Shown here: piece after piece, positions 33,399 through 41,589 of the stretch
Numbering within the stretch: the stretch's first letter is position 1
Layout: every line of letters begins with the position of its first letter
Assembly: GCF_015845845.1 (NCBI RefSeq)
Contig: NZ_LDIG01000237.1
Span: 1 to 46,350, forward strand
Source of the DNA: Paenibacillus dendritiformis
GTDB taxonomy: Bacteria > Bacillota > Bacilli > Paenibacillales > Paenibacillaceae
Reading direction: 5' to 3'
Length of the DNA stretch: 46,350 nt
The notes under the pieces: generated by a model
Seen by the model: the letters and a program-made list of their open reading frames with translations, nothing else
Told to the model about the DNA's origin: nothing
Database searches by the model: none
Translations under genes and position numbers: made by a program

Positions 33399-34217
33399 TT
33401 ATTTTCGATATTTTTCGACGGCCAGAGCGGCGTTCACCGCCTGATCGATGTCCTCATCCAGCGGCTTCACTCCGTTGCCGCGAAGGAATAGATGAAGAAA
33501 GAACTCGCGCGTCCCCCGGTTCCCTGTGACCGGACTGTGCGTAACGCCGGAAGGGGCGTAGCCGAGCTCCCTTACCCTTCTCACGAGATCTCTTAATATT
33601 TCCCGATACACGTCCGGCGACTCAATAACGCCGGTTCGCCGTATTTCAGGGTCATTTGTTTCGAATAGCGGCTTGACGAGACAGAGCATCTGCCCATCCG
33701 GTTCCAACAAAGCTCCTGCAATGGGAATTGTCTGCTTCAGCGACAAATAGGACAAATCCAGCGTCACAAGCGACGGCTTTGGCTGGAGCATCGTTGGCTT
33801 CAATTGCCCAATATTTATTTTCTCCATGCACACGACGCGGCGATCCTGCCGCAAGCGTCCCGCCAACTGGCCGTAGCCAACATCTACCGCGTACACTTGC
33901 GCGGCTCCATGTTGAAGCAGGCAATCCGTAAATCCGCCCGTGGAAGCGCCGGCATCCAGCGCGATACGCCCCGTTACGTCGATCCGGAAATGCCGCAGCG
34001 CGCCCTCCAACTTCAGGCCGCCCTTCCCGACGTATTTCCTCTCGCTCCCTTTGACGGCAATCCGGGCATCCGCTTTTACCGGTTCACCCGCATAAGCCGC
34101 TTCCTGCCCGTTCACGAAGACGCTACCCGCAAGAATCAGACTCTCTGCCTGCGCGCGGTCGTGAACATGTCCGCCATCCATTAGCGCCCTCCATAAGGGC
34201 ATAGTCCGTTGTCCCAT
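33399..34217 (-). CDS. TlyA-family rRNA methyltransferase paralogue
   Basis: About 272 residues. An N-terminal S4 RNA-binding domain (RAQAESLILAGSVFVNGQEA) is followed by an FtsJ-like SAM methyltransferase (IALDAGASTGGFTDCLLQHG, AVDVGYGQLAG, MLCLVKPLFE). K-D-K-E catalytic residues appear available (KGGLKLEGAL, TLDLSYLSLK, VKPLFE). TlyA enzymes 2'-O-methylate ribosomal RNA. Paenibacilli also carry a yqxC-type copy beside the recN/spo0A genes, so this isolated gene is probably a second paralogue. Start ATG 34217 with GGGGAGGA upstream. Confidence 0.85.
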   Translation of the reverse strand: MGQRTMPLWRALMDGGHVHDRAQAESLILAGSVFVNGQEAAYAGEPVKADARIAVKGSERKYVGKGGLKLEGALRHFRIDVTGRIALDAGASTGGFTDCLLQHGAAQVYAVDVGYGQLAGRLRQDRRVVCMEKINIGQLKPTMLQPKPSLVTLDLSYLSLKQTIPIAGALLEPDGQMLCLVKPLFETNDPEIRRTGVIESPDVYREILRDLVRRVRELGYAPSGVTHSPVTGNRGTREFFLHLFLRGNGVKPLDEDIDQAVNAALAVEKYRK

Positions 34218-34295
34218 ATTGAATCCTCCCCGAGATAGAAGTCCGAATGATCAGAGTCTTCTTCCGGGAGGAGGGACACGGATTGAACAGCCGCG

Positions 34296-34322
34296 TTATA
34301 TCTCGACTATAAGATGGTACAT
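34296..34322 (-). CDS. Candidate eight-codon leader ORF
   Basis: Minus strand ATG TAC CAT CTT ATA GTC GAG ATA TAA (MYHLIVEI). GGAAGGAG is six bases before the ATG, a better site than many real genes here. It lies between the flavin oxidoreductase stop (34354) and tlyA (34217). It may be a chance site; no conservation data are available. Confidence 0.3.
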   Translation of the reverse strand: MYHLIVEI

Positions 34323-34353
34323 CGCTGTCTCCTTCCTATGTACGTCGTCTGTT

Positions 34354-35445
34354 TTAATCTTGATTCAGCGCCGGAAGTCCGCTTAACAGCCGCTGCGCCT
34401 CTTCCATGATCTCCATCACGATACGGGAAGCCGGATCGCCGTCCGTCAGCAGCCGCGTAGCTTGGCCGGCCCACAGCGACATGTAGTCCGCTTCATTCCG
34501 TGCTGCCGCGGCCTTGCGAATCTCATTCGTTGCCGAGTTCTGGGTCGGAAATGGCAGCGGCTCTACCCCGCTCTCATCGAACCGCCGTACAAACGCGTTG
34601 CTGATCCCCCGTGCCGGCCGTCCCGAGAACACCCGCGTAATGACGGTGCTCTCCTCCGTGCTGTCCAGCAGCGCTTGCTTATAGGCCGGATGGGCCCCCG
34701 ATTCGGCGGCGGTCAAGAACCTCGTTCCGAGCTGAACTCCGCTCGCGCCCAAGGCCAAGGCCGCCACCAGACCGCGCCCGTCCATCACGCCGCCCGCCGC
34801 GACGACCGGGACCCGTACCTGATCGGCGATCTGAGGCACGAGAGAGAACGTGCCGATATTGGCTCCGTCCGGGTGCAGGCCGACGTCGAACGTGCCGCGA
34901 TGGCCGCCGGCGTCGCTGCCCTGGGCCACGATGACGTCGCTGCCCGCCCGTTCCGCTTCCACCGCTTCGCGGACGGTCGTCACCATCGTCGTGACCCGAA
35001 TGCCCCGCCGCTTCACTTCTTCCATGAACCGGGCCGGCAGAACGCCGAATGCGGTGCTGATAACAGGCACATTCTCCTCAAGCAGCACCTGCATCTGCCG
35101 CTCGAACCGATCGGGCGTATGCAGCTCCGCGGCCGGCTCTCCGAGCCCAAGCTCGGAGAGCCGGCCGCGCAGCACATCGTTCACCTCGGCGATTCGGCTC
35201 GCATCGTCCGTCATATCGGCCGCGAACAGATTGACCGCGAACGGCTTGGCGGTCCGCTGACGGATCAGCCGAATCGCCGCCCGGATATCGTCCGGCTCCA
35301 TATAGGCCGCCCCCAGCGTTCCGAGGGCGCCTGCCTCGGACACGCTCGCCACGAGATCCGCGGTCGTCGGTCCGCCCGCCATGCCGGCTTGCACGATAGG
35401 ATACGCGATATTCAATGCTTTGCACAGCTCCGTGGCCATCTTCAT
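34354..35445 (-). CDS. Nitronate monooxygenase / 2-nitropropane dioxygenase-like flavoenzyme
   Basis: About 363 residues with an FMN-binding TIM barrel. PIVQAGMAGGPTTADLVASV begins the barrel. GSDAGGHRG carries the conserved catalytic His loop. AAGGVMDGRGLVAALALGASGVQLGTRFL is the FMN phosphate site, and a cap region follows. The family oxidises alkyl nitronates or related carbanions; some members are NADH:quinone reductases or FabK-like enoyl reductases. AAAGGAG lies 11 bases before the first ATG (a second ATG two codons on is possible). Confidence 0.85.
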   Translation of the reverse strand: MKMATELCKALNIAYPIVQAGMAGGPTTADLVASVSEAGALGTLGAAYMEPDDIRAAIRLIRQRTAKPFAVNLFAADMTDDASRIAEVNDVLRGRLSELGLGEPAAELHTPDRFERQMQVLLEENVPVISTAFGVLPARFMEEVKRRGIRVTTMVTTVREAVEAERAGSDVIVAQGSDAGGHRGTFDVGLHPDGANIGTFSLVPQIADQVRVPVVAAGGVMDGRGLVAALALGASGVQLGTRFLTAAESGAHPAYKQALLDSTEESTVITRVFSGRPARGISNAFVRRFDESGVEPLPFPTQNSATNEIRKAAAARNEADYMSLWAGQATRLLTDGDPASRIVMEIMEEAQRLLSGLPALNQD

Positions 35446-36095
35446 CTTGATCTCAGCTCCTTTCCATCCATTTTAGGGCCCGCCGTTCTTAAGCCGAGCA
35501 TCCTTTAAGTACCAATCCCTACCTTTCGGCAGAAAACGAGAGCTTTAGCAAGATCGATTCCGAAGCCGAGTCATTTTTGTTCTCATGGGAAAGACATTCG
35601 TTCACCCATTAGATACCTTTTCTTAATCGGATGTTACGATTTTATGACAGCGCGATATCGCATGAGGAACCGTCCGCAAGGCAGGCGGCCCCTTCGTGAG
35701 CGAAGCCGAAAAAACCGGATGCAACAAGGCTTTGCACGAACATGTCATAGCTCTATTGCACAAATAATTACCAGTCAAAGCGAGTCCCCTCCGCGCGAAA
35801 ACCGCACTTTCCAGCGTCCTCCTAATGTGACAATATTGCAAACTCGGCCTTTCCGCCCATAAATGTGTACAAAAATCAAAACGGCCGATTTCGGCCGAAT
35901 ACGCGTGATTTTTGTCACATATCACATTTAATCGTTTATTTTTTTGGTTTTCACATCCAATGTCAAACCATTTAATGTCATTTATGGTTTTCTATATGCT
36001 TTGTTTTTCTACTCCCTTCTTACTAACATAGACTGTGAAATCATTATCCCGACATATTTCAGCGAAGTTCATCACACATAGAAAGGGGTATTTTT
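35446..36095. other. Long intergenic region upstream of qox operon
   Basis: No gene is supported; the minus-strand frame at 35623-35925 lacks a start site and family features. Contents are a nested hairpin (35871-35913), an AT-rich block from 35920 with TGTGAT/TGTGAC direct repeats on the minus strand (near 35914-35929) that resemble ResD/Fnr-type half sites, and a weak promoter TTAATG 17 bp TATGCT (35972-36000). Redox control of qox from here is plausible. Confidence 0.4.
35871..35913. repeat. Nested inverted repeat
   Basis: Outer arms AAAAATCA/TGATTTTT enclose an inner perfect hairpin CGGCCGA-TT-TCGGCCG. It could be a bidirectional terminator or a protein-binding site. Confidence 0.6.
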
Positions 36096-37121
36096 GTGAA
36101 AAAGAGATGGTCGCTATCTTTTCTTTTCCTATCTCTTATCATCCTGCTGACCGGATGTGATTCATCACTGCTCGTGCTGGATCCAAAAGGTCCGGTGGCC
36201 AAGACCCAATCGGACACGATCATCTTCTCCATGTTTATTATGGCGGGCGTGCTGCTGGTCGTCTACGTCCTGTACATCTACATGCTGACCAAGTACCGGG
36301 CGTCGAAGGCCGCGCCGGATTATGAGCCGCCTCATATGGAGGGAAGCACATGGCTGGAAATTACGTGGACTCTCATTCCGGTCATTATCGTCATCATTCT
36401 GTCGGTCGTTACGATTCGATCGACCAATGCCGTGGAGACAACGCCGGCGGGCTATGAGGATCAGAAGCCGCTTATCGTCTATGCCTCCTCCTCGAACTGG
36501 AAGTGGCATTTCAGCTATCCGGAAGAAGGCGTCGAGACGGTCAATTACGTCAACATTCCGACGAACCGGCCAGTCGAGTTCCGGCTCTATTCCTACGGGC
36601 CGATTACAAGCTTCTGGATTCCCCAGCTCGGCGGGCAGAAATACGCCATGAGCGACATGGTGACCAAGCTGCGGCTCGTGGCCGAACATGAGGGTTCCTT
36701 CATGGGCAAGAACTCCAACTTCTCGGGCGCGGGCTTTGCCCACATGGATTTCGAGGCATTGGCCATGTCGCCGGAAGCCTTCGACAAATGGGTGAACGAA
36801 GTGAAAACCACCGCTCCGGCACTGACGAGCGAAGAGTTCGATGCCTTGCTCGCGACGGAGCATGTCGGACGCAAAAGCTACTCGTCAACCCATCTGGACT
36901 TCAAGCCTGCGCCTGAAGGCGAGCATGCAGGCCATCATCACGGATCGGACGATGCGACCGCTCCGGAATCAGACTCGGAGCACTCCGGCACGAACCACAC
37001 GGGAACGGAGCATTCGGACACCGACCATGCGAATATGAATCATTCGGATATGGATCACGGTGCGATGAACGGTTCAGAGCCGGATCATGAGCAGACGGAG
37101 CACTCTCAGCATGGCAACTAG
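36096..37121 (+). CDS. qoxA: Cytochrome aa3 quinol oxidase subunit II
   Basis: About 341 residues. A lipoprotein signal with lipobox LLTGC is followed by two membrane helices and a cupredoxin-like extracellular domain (WKWHFSYPEEGVETVNYV, ITSFWIPQLGGQKYAM, NFSGAGFAHMDF). The Cu-A Cys pair of cytochrome c oxidases is absent, as expected for a menaquinol oxidase. The last 60 residues form an unusual His/Asp-rich tail (HAGHHHGSDD, then repeated EHS, DHA, NHS, MDHG units), which could bind metal ions. Start GTG 36096 with GAAAGGGG upstream. First of four tightly linked genes. Confidence 0.9.
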   Translation: MKKRWSLSFLFLSLIILLTGCDSSLLVLDPKGPVAKTQSDTIIFSMFIMAGVLLVVYVLYIYMLTKYRASKAAPDYEPPHMEGSTWLEITWTLIPVIIVIILSVVTIRSTNAVETTPAGYEDQKPLIVYASSSNWKWHFSYPEEGVETVNYVNIPTNRPVEFRLYSYGPITSFWIPQLGGQKYAMSDMVTKLRLVAEHEGSFMGKNSNFSGAGFAHMDFEALAMSPEAFDKWVNEVKTTAPALTSEEFDALLATEHVGRKSYSSTHLDFKPAPEGEHAGHHHGSDDATAPESDSEHSGTNHTGTEHSDTDHANMNHSDMDHGAMNGSEPDHEQTEHSQHGN

Positions 37122-37148
37122 ATTCGCAGAGAAAGGAGTCAAATCTGT

Positions 37149-39092
37149 ATGAAATGGGACGAATTTTTCGTTACCGGAGAACCGATGATCTACGGCGCGA
37201 TGGCCAGTATCGTCATCGTGTCGCTCGCTATCGTGATCGGGTTAACCTATTTTAAAAAATGGGGTTACCTGTGGCGCGAATGGCTGACGACCGTCGATCA
37301 TAAGCGCATCGGCGTCATGTATATCATCGCCGCGCTCCTCATGCTGTTCCGCGGCGGCGTCGACGCCCTGCTGATGCGTACGCAGCTCGCGGCTCCGGAC
37401 ATGAAGTTCCTGGATGCGCAGCACTATAATGAGATCTTTACGACACACGGGGTCATCATGATCCTGTTCATGGCGATGCCGTTCATTATCGGCTTAATGA
37501 ACGTCGTGATACCGCTTCAGATCGGGGCCCGCGACGTCGCATTCCCCCGCCTGAATGCGGTCAGCTTCTGGCTGTTCTTCTTCGGGGCGATGCTGTTCAA
37601 CATTTCGTTCGTTATCGGGGGTTCGCCGGACGCCGGCTGGACCGCTTACTTCCCGCTGGCGAGCGTCGAGTTCAGTCCGACCGTCGGCATGAACTTCTAC
37701 TCCATCGCGCTGCAGATTGCCGGTATCGGTACCTTGATGACCGGGGTCAACTTCATCGTGACGATTCTCAAAATGCGCGCGCCTGGCATGACGCTGATGC
37801 GCATGCCGATGTTCACGTGGTCGGTTCTGATCACCTGCGTCATCATCCTGTTCGCGTTCCCGGTTCTGACGGTAGCGCTCGCCCTGATGATGTTCGACCG
37901 GATGTTCGGGGCGCAATTCTTCACGATGGCCAATGGCGGCATGGATATGCTGTGGGCCAACCTGTTCTGGGTATGGGGCCATCCGGAGGTCTATATCGTC
38001 GTCCTCCCTGCGTTCGGGATTTACAGCGAGATTATCTCGACCTTCTCGCGCAAAAACTTGTACGGCTATAAATCGATGGTATTCAGCATGGTTGCCATCT
38101 CGCTCCTGTCCTTCGTCGTATGGGCGCACCACTTCTATACGATGGGCCACGGGGCCATGGTCAACGGCTTCTTCTCCGTCACGACGATGGCGATTGCCGT
38201 GCCGACCGGGGTTAAAATATTCAACTGGCTCTTCACGATGCAAAAAGGGAAGATACAGTTTACGACACCGATGATGTATGCCCTCGCCTTCATTCCGATC
38301 TTCACGATCGGGGGCGTCACGGGCGTCATGCTCGCGATGGCGAGCGCCGACTATCAATACCATAATACGATGTTCCTGGTCGCGCACTTCCACTATGTGC
38401 TGATTCCGGGCACCGTGTTCGCGGTCATTGCCGGCATGTACTACTGGTTCCCGAAAATTTTCGGCTTCCGCCTGAACGAGCGTCTGGGCAAAATCAGCTT
38501 CTGGTTCATCGCGATCTGCTTCAACATCACGTTCTTGCCGCTGTTCTTCCTCGGCTTGAACGGCATGACGCGCCGGATGTACACGTACTCGGCCGAGACC
38601 GGATTCGGTCCGCTGAACCTGATCGCCACAATCGGCGCCTTTGGTCTGGCTATCGGCTTCGCGATTCTCGTGTACAACATTTACTGGAGCGCACGGTATG
38701 CGCCGAGAGACAAGACCGGCGACCCTTGGGATGCGCGCACGCTGGAGTGGAGCACGCACAGTCCGGTGCCGGAGTACAACTTCGCCGTTATCCCGACTGT
38801 GAAGAGCTTGGACGCGTTCTGGTTCTGGAAAAAAGACAAACAGCCGTTGTATGAAGACAAAATCGAAGAGATCCATATGCCGAATAACAGCGGGCAACCG
38901 TTTATTCTGGGCGTTATCTTCTTCTTCCTGGGCTTCTTCCTCGTCTTTAGCTGGTGGATTCCGTCCATTATCGCCGGACTGGGTGTGCTGATTATGCTCG
39001 CGGTTCGCTCCTTCGAGCGCGATCACGGCCACCACATTCCAGTGAAGACGATTCAGGAGACGGAACAACGATTGCGGGGTGAACAAGCATGA
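37149..39092 (+). CDS. qoxB: Cytochrome aa3 quinol oxidase subunit I
   Basis: About 647 residues with about 14 membrane helices. This is the catalytic haem-copper subunit. Low-spin haem ligands are in FTTHGVIMILF and VAHFHYVLIPG. The Cu-B/Tyr site is WGHPEVYIVVLPAFG, and further Cu-B His residues are in VWAHHFYTMGHG. It reduces oxygen to water with electrons from menaquinol and pumps protons. GAAAGGAG precedes the ATG, and it overlaps qoxC by ATGA. Confidence 0.95.
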   Translation: MKWDEFFVTGEPMIYGAMASIVIVSLAIVIGLTYFKKWGYLWREWLTTVDHKRIGVMYIIAALLMLFRGGVDALLMRTQLAAPDMKFLDAQHYNEIFTTHGVIMILFMAMPFIIGLMNVVIPLQIGARDVAFPRLNAVSFWLFFFGAMLFNISFVIGGSPDAGWTAYFPLASVEFSPTVGMNFYSIALQIAGIGTLMTGVNFIVTILKMRAPGMTLMRMPMFTWSVLITCVIILFAFPVLTVALALMMFDRMFGAQFFTMANGGMDMLWANLFWVWGHPEVYIVVLPAFGIYSEIISTFSRKNLYGYKSMVFSMVAISLLSFVVWAHHFYTMGHGAMVNGFFSVTTMAIAVPTGVKIFNWLFTMQKGKIQFTTPMMYALAFIPIFTIGGVTGVMLAMASADYQYHNTMFLVAHFHYVLIPGTVFAVIAGMYYWFPKIFGFRLNERLGKISFWFIAICFNITFLPLFFLGLNGMTRRMYTYSAETGFGPLNLIATIGAFGLAIGFAILVYNIYWSARYAPRDKTGDPWDARTLEWSTHSPVPEYNFAVIPTVKSLDAFWFWKKDKQPLYEDKIEEIHMPNNSGQPFILGVIFFFLGFFLVFSWWIPSIIAGLGVLIMLAVRSFERDHGHHIPVKTIQETEQRLRGEQA

Positions 39093-39685
39093 AATTAGAC
39101 AACACGCTGCCGCTTGAATATCGCTCGGAGGAGAACAGCAACCGTATTTTCGGATTCTGGTTGTTCCTGGGGGCAGAGATTGTCCTCTTCTCCACTCTCT
39201 TTGCTGTCTATCTGACCTTGTGGAACCGTACGGGCAGCGGCCCGACGGGTACGGATATATTTGAACTGAAGGGCGTCCTGATCGAGACGTTCCTGCTTCT
39301 GACCAGCAGCTTCACCTGCGGTCTCGCGATTCACAGCATGCGTCTCGGACTGAAGAAGCCGTCGCTCGTCTTCTTCGGCATCACCCTGCTGCTCGGCCTC
39401 GGCTTCCTCGGCGTCGAGATTTTCGAATTCGTGACCTATGTCCATGAAGGTGCAACGCTGCAGACGAGCGCCTTCCTGTCCAGCTTGTTCGTGCTGCTGG
39501 GCACGCACGGCGCGCACGTCACGCTGGGCCTGCTGTGGGGAGCGGGGATTATGATTCAGATTTCGCGCGAAGGCTTTACGCTGGATACGGCGAACAAGTC
39601 GTTCATCTTCTCGCTGTACTGGCACTTCCTTGACGTCGTCTGGATCTTCATCTTCAGCTTTGTCTACTTGAAAGGATTGATGTGA
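39089..39685 (+). CDS. qoxC: Cytochrome aa3 quinol oxidase subunit III
   Basis: About 198 residues with five membrane helices. It is the short subunit III form that lacks the first two helices of mitochondrial COX3. FGFWLFLGAEIVLFSTLFAVYL, GTHGAHVTLGLLWG and YWHFLDVVWIFIFSFVYL are conserved. It stabilises subunit I and proton uptake. ATGA overlap with qoxB. Confidence 0.93.
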   Translation: MKLDNTLPLEYRSEENSNRIFGFWLFLGAEIVLFSTLFAVYLTLWNRTGSGPTGTDIFELKGVLIETFLLLTSSFTCGLAIHSMRLGLKKPSLVFFGITLLLGLGFLGVEIFEFVTYVHEGATLQTSAFLSSLFVLLGTHGAHVTLGLLWGAGIMIQISREGFTLDTANKSFIFSLYWHFLDVVWIFIFSFVYLKGLM

Positions 39686-39686
39686 C

Positions 39687-39974
39687 ATGAAACAACTATT
39701 CCCGATTCGTCATGTGATGGGATATGTCTTCTCTCTCATCCTTTCTGTCGTCGCGCTGGCCGTCATTTTCTGGGATATGTCGTTCGCCATGGGAATGACC
39801 ATCCTGCTCGTCTGCGCAGCTATCCAGGCATCGGTGCAGCTGTTCTTGTTCATGCACGCTACGGAAGACAAGACAACGAAGTCGTCCAACATGACGAACC
39901 TCGTCTACGCGCTGTTCGTCGGTCTGGTGACCGTCTTCGGTACGCTGTTCACCATGATCTGGGGTTATCAATAA
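39687..39974 (+). CDS. qoxD: Cytochrome aa3 quinol oxidase subunit IV
   Basis: About 95 residues with three membrane helices (GYVFSLILSVVALAVIFWD, MTILLVCAAIQASVQLFLFMH, LVYALFVGLVTVFGTLFTMIWG), matching the CyoD/QoxD assembly subunit. It starts one base after the qoxC stop codon and ends the operon before a terminator. Confidence 0.92.
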   Translation: MKQLFPIRHVMGYVFSLILSVVALAVIFWDMSFAMGMTILLVCAAIQASVQLFLFMHATEDKTTKSSNMTNLVYALFVGLVTVFGTLFTMIWGYQ

Positions 39975-39986
39975 ATCGATTCAGCC

Positions 39987-40032
39987 AAGCGGCTGCTTCT
40001 GAAGTCAGGGACTTCGGGGCGGCCGCTTTTTT
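39987..40032 (+). terminator. Terminator of the qox operon
   Basis: Long imperfect stem AAGCGGC...GAAGTC/GACTTC...GCCGCTT followed by T6. Confidence 0.85.
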
Positions 40033-40167
40033 GGTGCGGTGCGGCAGTTGACTGCCATAAGACCGTTGTCGTACGGGGCAGAAGGAGCGGGGACGGAGGC
40101 GGAACGAACCGGGCCTTCCTGAATACGGTAGGTCTAGGCGAATAACTATAGGGAGGATCCGAACGCT

Positions 40168-41073
40168 ATGTACGATTACCCCATGTATCCTTATTACAGC
40201 ACAATGACGAAGTGCGAGGAGCAGCCGATTACGTTCCCGCCCCAGCATCAAAATCAGCAGCCGGGATTGGAATATGTAATGTGTCCGCGGCCGATCGCGG
40301 AGAATCCGAACTATGCAGGCAGCGGCAAGCTTCGGGATCGGGCCGTGCTCATTACGGGCGGGGACAGCGGCATTGGGCGGGCCGTGGCCATTGCTTGCGC
40401 CAAGGAAGGAGCGGCGGTCGCATTCGCTTATCTGTATGAAGAAGCCGATGCGCAAGAGACCCGTGCCCGGATCGAGCAGTTGGGAGGGAACGTCCTGGCG
40501 ATGAAGGCCGATCTGCGCAGCCGGGCCGCATGCTGCGACATTGTGGAGCAGACGCTGCGCCGCTTCGGACGGCTCGATGTACTGATCAACAATATTGGCG
40601 TGCAGTATCCGCAGCACAGCCTGCTTGATATTACGGAGGAGCAGCTGGAGCAGACGTTCCGCACCAATATTTTCTCCTTCTTCTTCGTCACGCAGGCGGC
40701 GCTGCCCCATCTGAAGCCGGGCAGCTCGATTATCAATACCGCTTCGATCACTGCTTACCGCGGCGAGAAGACCTTGATTGACTATTCGTCGACGAAGGGA
40801 GCCATCGTATCCTTCACCCGCTCATTATCCCTCTCGCTGGTCGAGCAGGGCATCCGCGTCAACGCGGTCGCCCCGGGCCCGATCTGGACGCCGCTCATTC
40901 CGTCCAGCTTCTCCGCCGATCGGGTGGCGGTCTTCGGCTCGGATACGCCGATGAAGCGGGCCGGGCAGCCGTTCGAGCTCGCTCCCGCCTATATCTACCT
41001 GGCGAGCGACGATTCCCGCTACGTTACCGGCGAGACGATGCATGTGAACGGCGGCGGGTTCATTACCTCTTGA
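40168..41073 (+). CDS. SDR family oxidoreductase (YhdF/YdaD-like)
   Basis: About 301 residues. The N-terminal extension of about 50 residues (QHQNQQPGLEYVMCPRP) is typical of the general-stress glucose-dehydrogenase-like group. The Rossmann motif is TGGDSGIGRAVAIACAKEGA. The catalytic Ser-Tyr-Lys is in ASITAYRG and YSSTKGA. NNIGVQYP and a C-terminal VTGETMHVNGGGF complete the fold. It oxidises or reduces an alcohol or sugar with NAD(P). TAGGGAGGA precedes the ATG. The tail carries the hydrophilic Met/Tyr/Pro-rich start MYDYPMYPYYS. The substrate is unknown. Confidence 0.87.
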   Translation: MYDYPMYPYYSTMTKCEEQPITFPPQHQNQQPGLEYVMCPRPIAENPNYAGSGKLRDRAVLITGGDSGIGRAVAIACAKEGAAVAFAYLYEEADAQETRARIEQLGGNVLAMKADLRSRAACCDIVEQTLRRFGRLDVLINNIGVQYPQHSLLDITEEQLEQTFRTNIFSFFFVTQAALPHLKPGSSIINTASITAYRGEKTLIDYSSTKGAIVSFTRSLSLSLVEQGIRVNAVAPGPIWTPLIPSSFSADRVAVFGSDTPMKRAGQPFELAPAYIYLASDDSRYVTGETMHVNGGGFITS

Positions 41074-41075
41074 GC

Positions 41076-41157
41076 CTGGCCGCCAGGAGCAGGGCGGTTC
41101 GCTGTCCGGCGGCCAGCCGGGCAGCCGATGGCCGGCCGAGGCTAGGCCGCCTTTTTT
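41076..41157 (+). terminator. Tandem hairpins after the SDR gene
   Basis: CTGGCCGCC/GGCGGCCAG (41076-41116) is followed by GGCCGGCC/GGCCGCC and T6 (41130-41157). The T-run overlaps the last codons of the convergent exporter gene. Confidence 0.6.
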
Positions 41158-41579
41158 CGCATGACTTGATAGATAACTTCGGAGAACACCAGCCCCATCG
41201 CAATCGCGCCCGAGATCATCGCCGCCTTGACCGCAAGCTGAATGGCGATGTCATATTCGTTCCCGACCGCATGCCGCATCGCGTCATAGGCCATGCCCCC
41301 GGGCACAAGCGGGATAATGCCGGAAACATTGAACACAATGATCGGAGTCCGGTATTTTTTGGCGAAGACATGGCTTACCATCGTCACGACGAAGGAAGCG
41401 ATCAAGGTCGCCGGAATGGCGTCGATCCCATACATCGTGCACGAGAGGTAGACGAGCCACCCGATTAAGCCGACGAAGCCGCACTGCACGAGATTTTTCC
41501 CCGGAACATTGAAAAGTATGCCGAAGGCAGCCGTTGCGAAGAAGCTGACCGCCGATTGTTCGATGAAGCTCATTCCCAT
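41142..41579 (-). CDS. ThrE-type exporter small subunit (DUF3815)
   Basis: About 145 residues with four to five membrane helices (AVSFFATAAFGILFNVPGKN, LVYLSCTMYGIDAIPATLIASF, IPLVPGGMAYDAMR). It forms the C-terminal half of the ThrE fold found fused in some bacteria and split in Bacillales. With the upstream gene (10 bases away) it makes a probable threonine/serine or small-peptide exporter. Confidence 0.85.
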   Translation of the reverse strand: MGMSFIEQSAVSFFATAAFGILFNVPGKNLVQCGFVGLIGWLVYLSCTMYGIDAIPATLIASFVVTMVSHVFAKKYRTPIIVFNVSGIIPLVPGGMAYDAMRHAVGNEYDIAIQLAVKAAMISGAIAMGLVFSEVIYQVMRKKAA

Positions 41580-41589
41580 CCTCCTTCCC

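Noticed and set aside
35623-35925. 100-codon minus-strand ORF in the gap before qox
   Set aside because: It overlaps the nested palindrome and has no start signal or recognisable motif.
37494-39086. 530-codon minus-strand frame opposite qoxB
   Set aside because: It is antisense to the catalytic oxidase subunit, and its Glu/Arg/His-rich composition is typical of a shadow.
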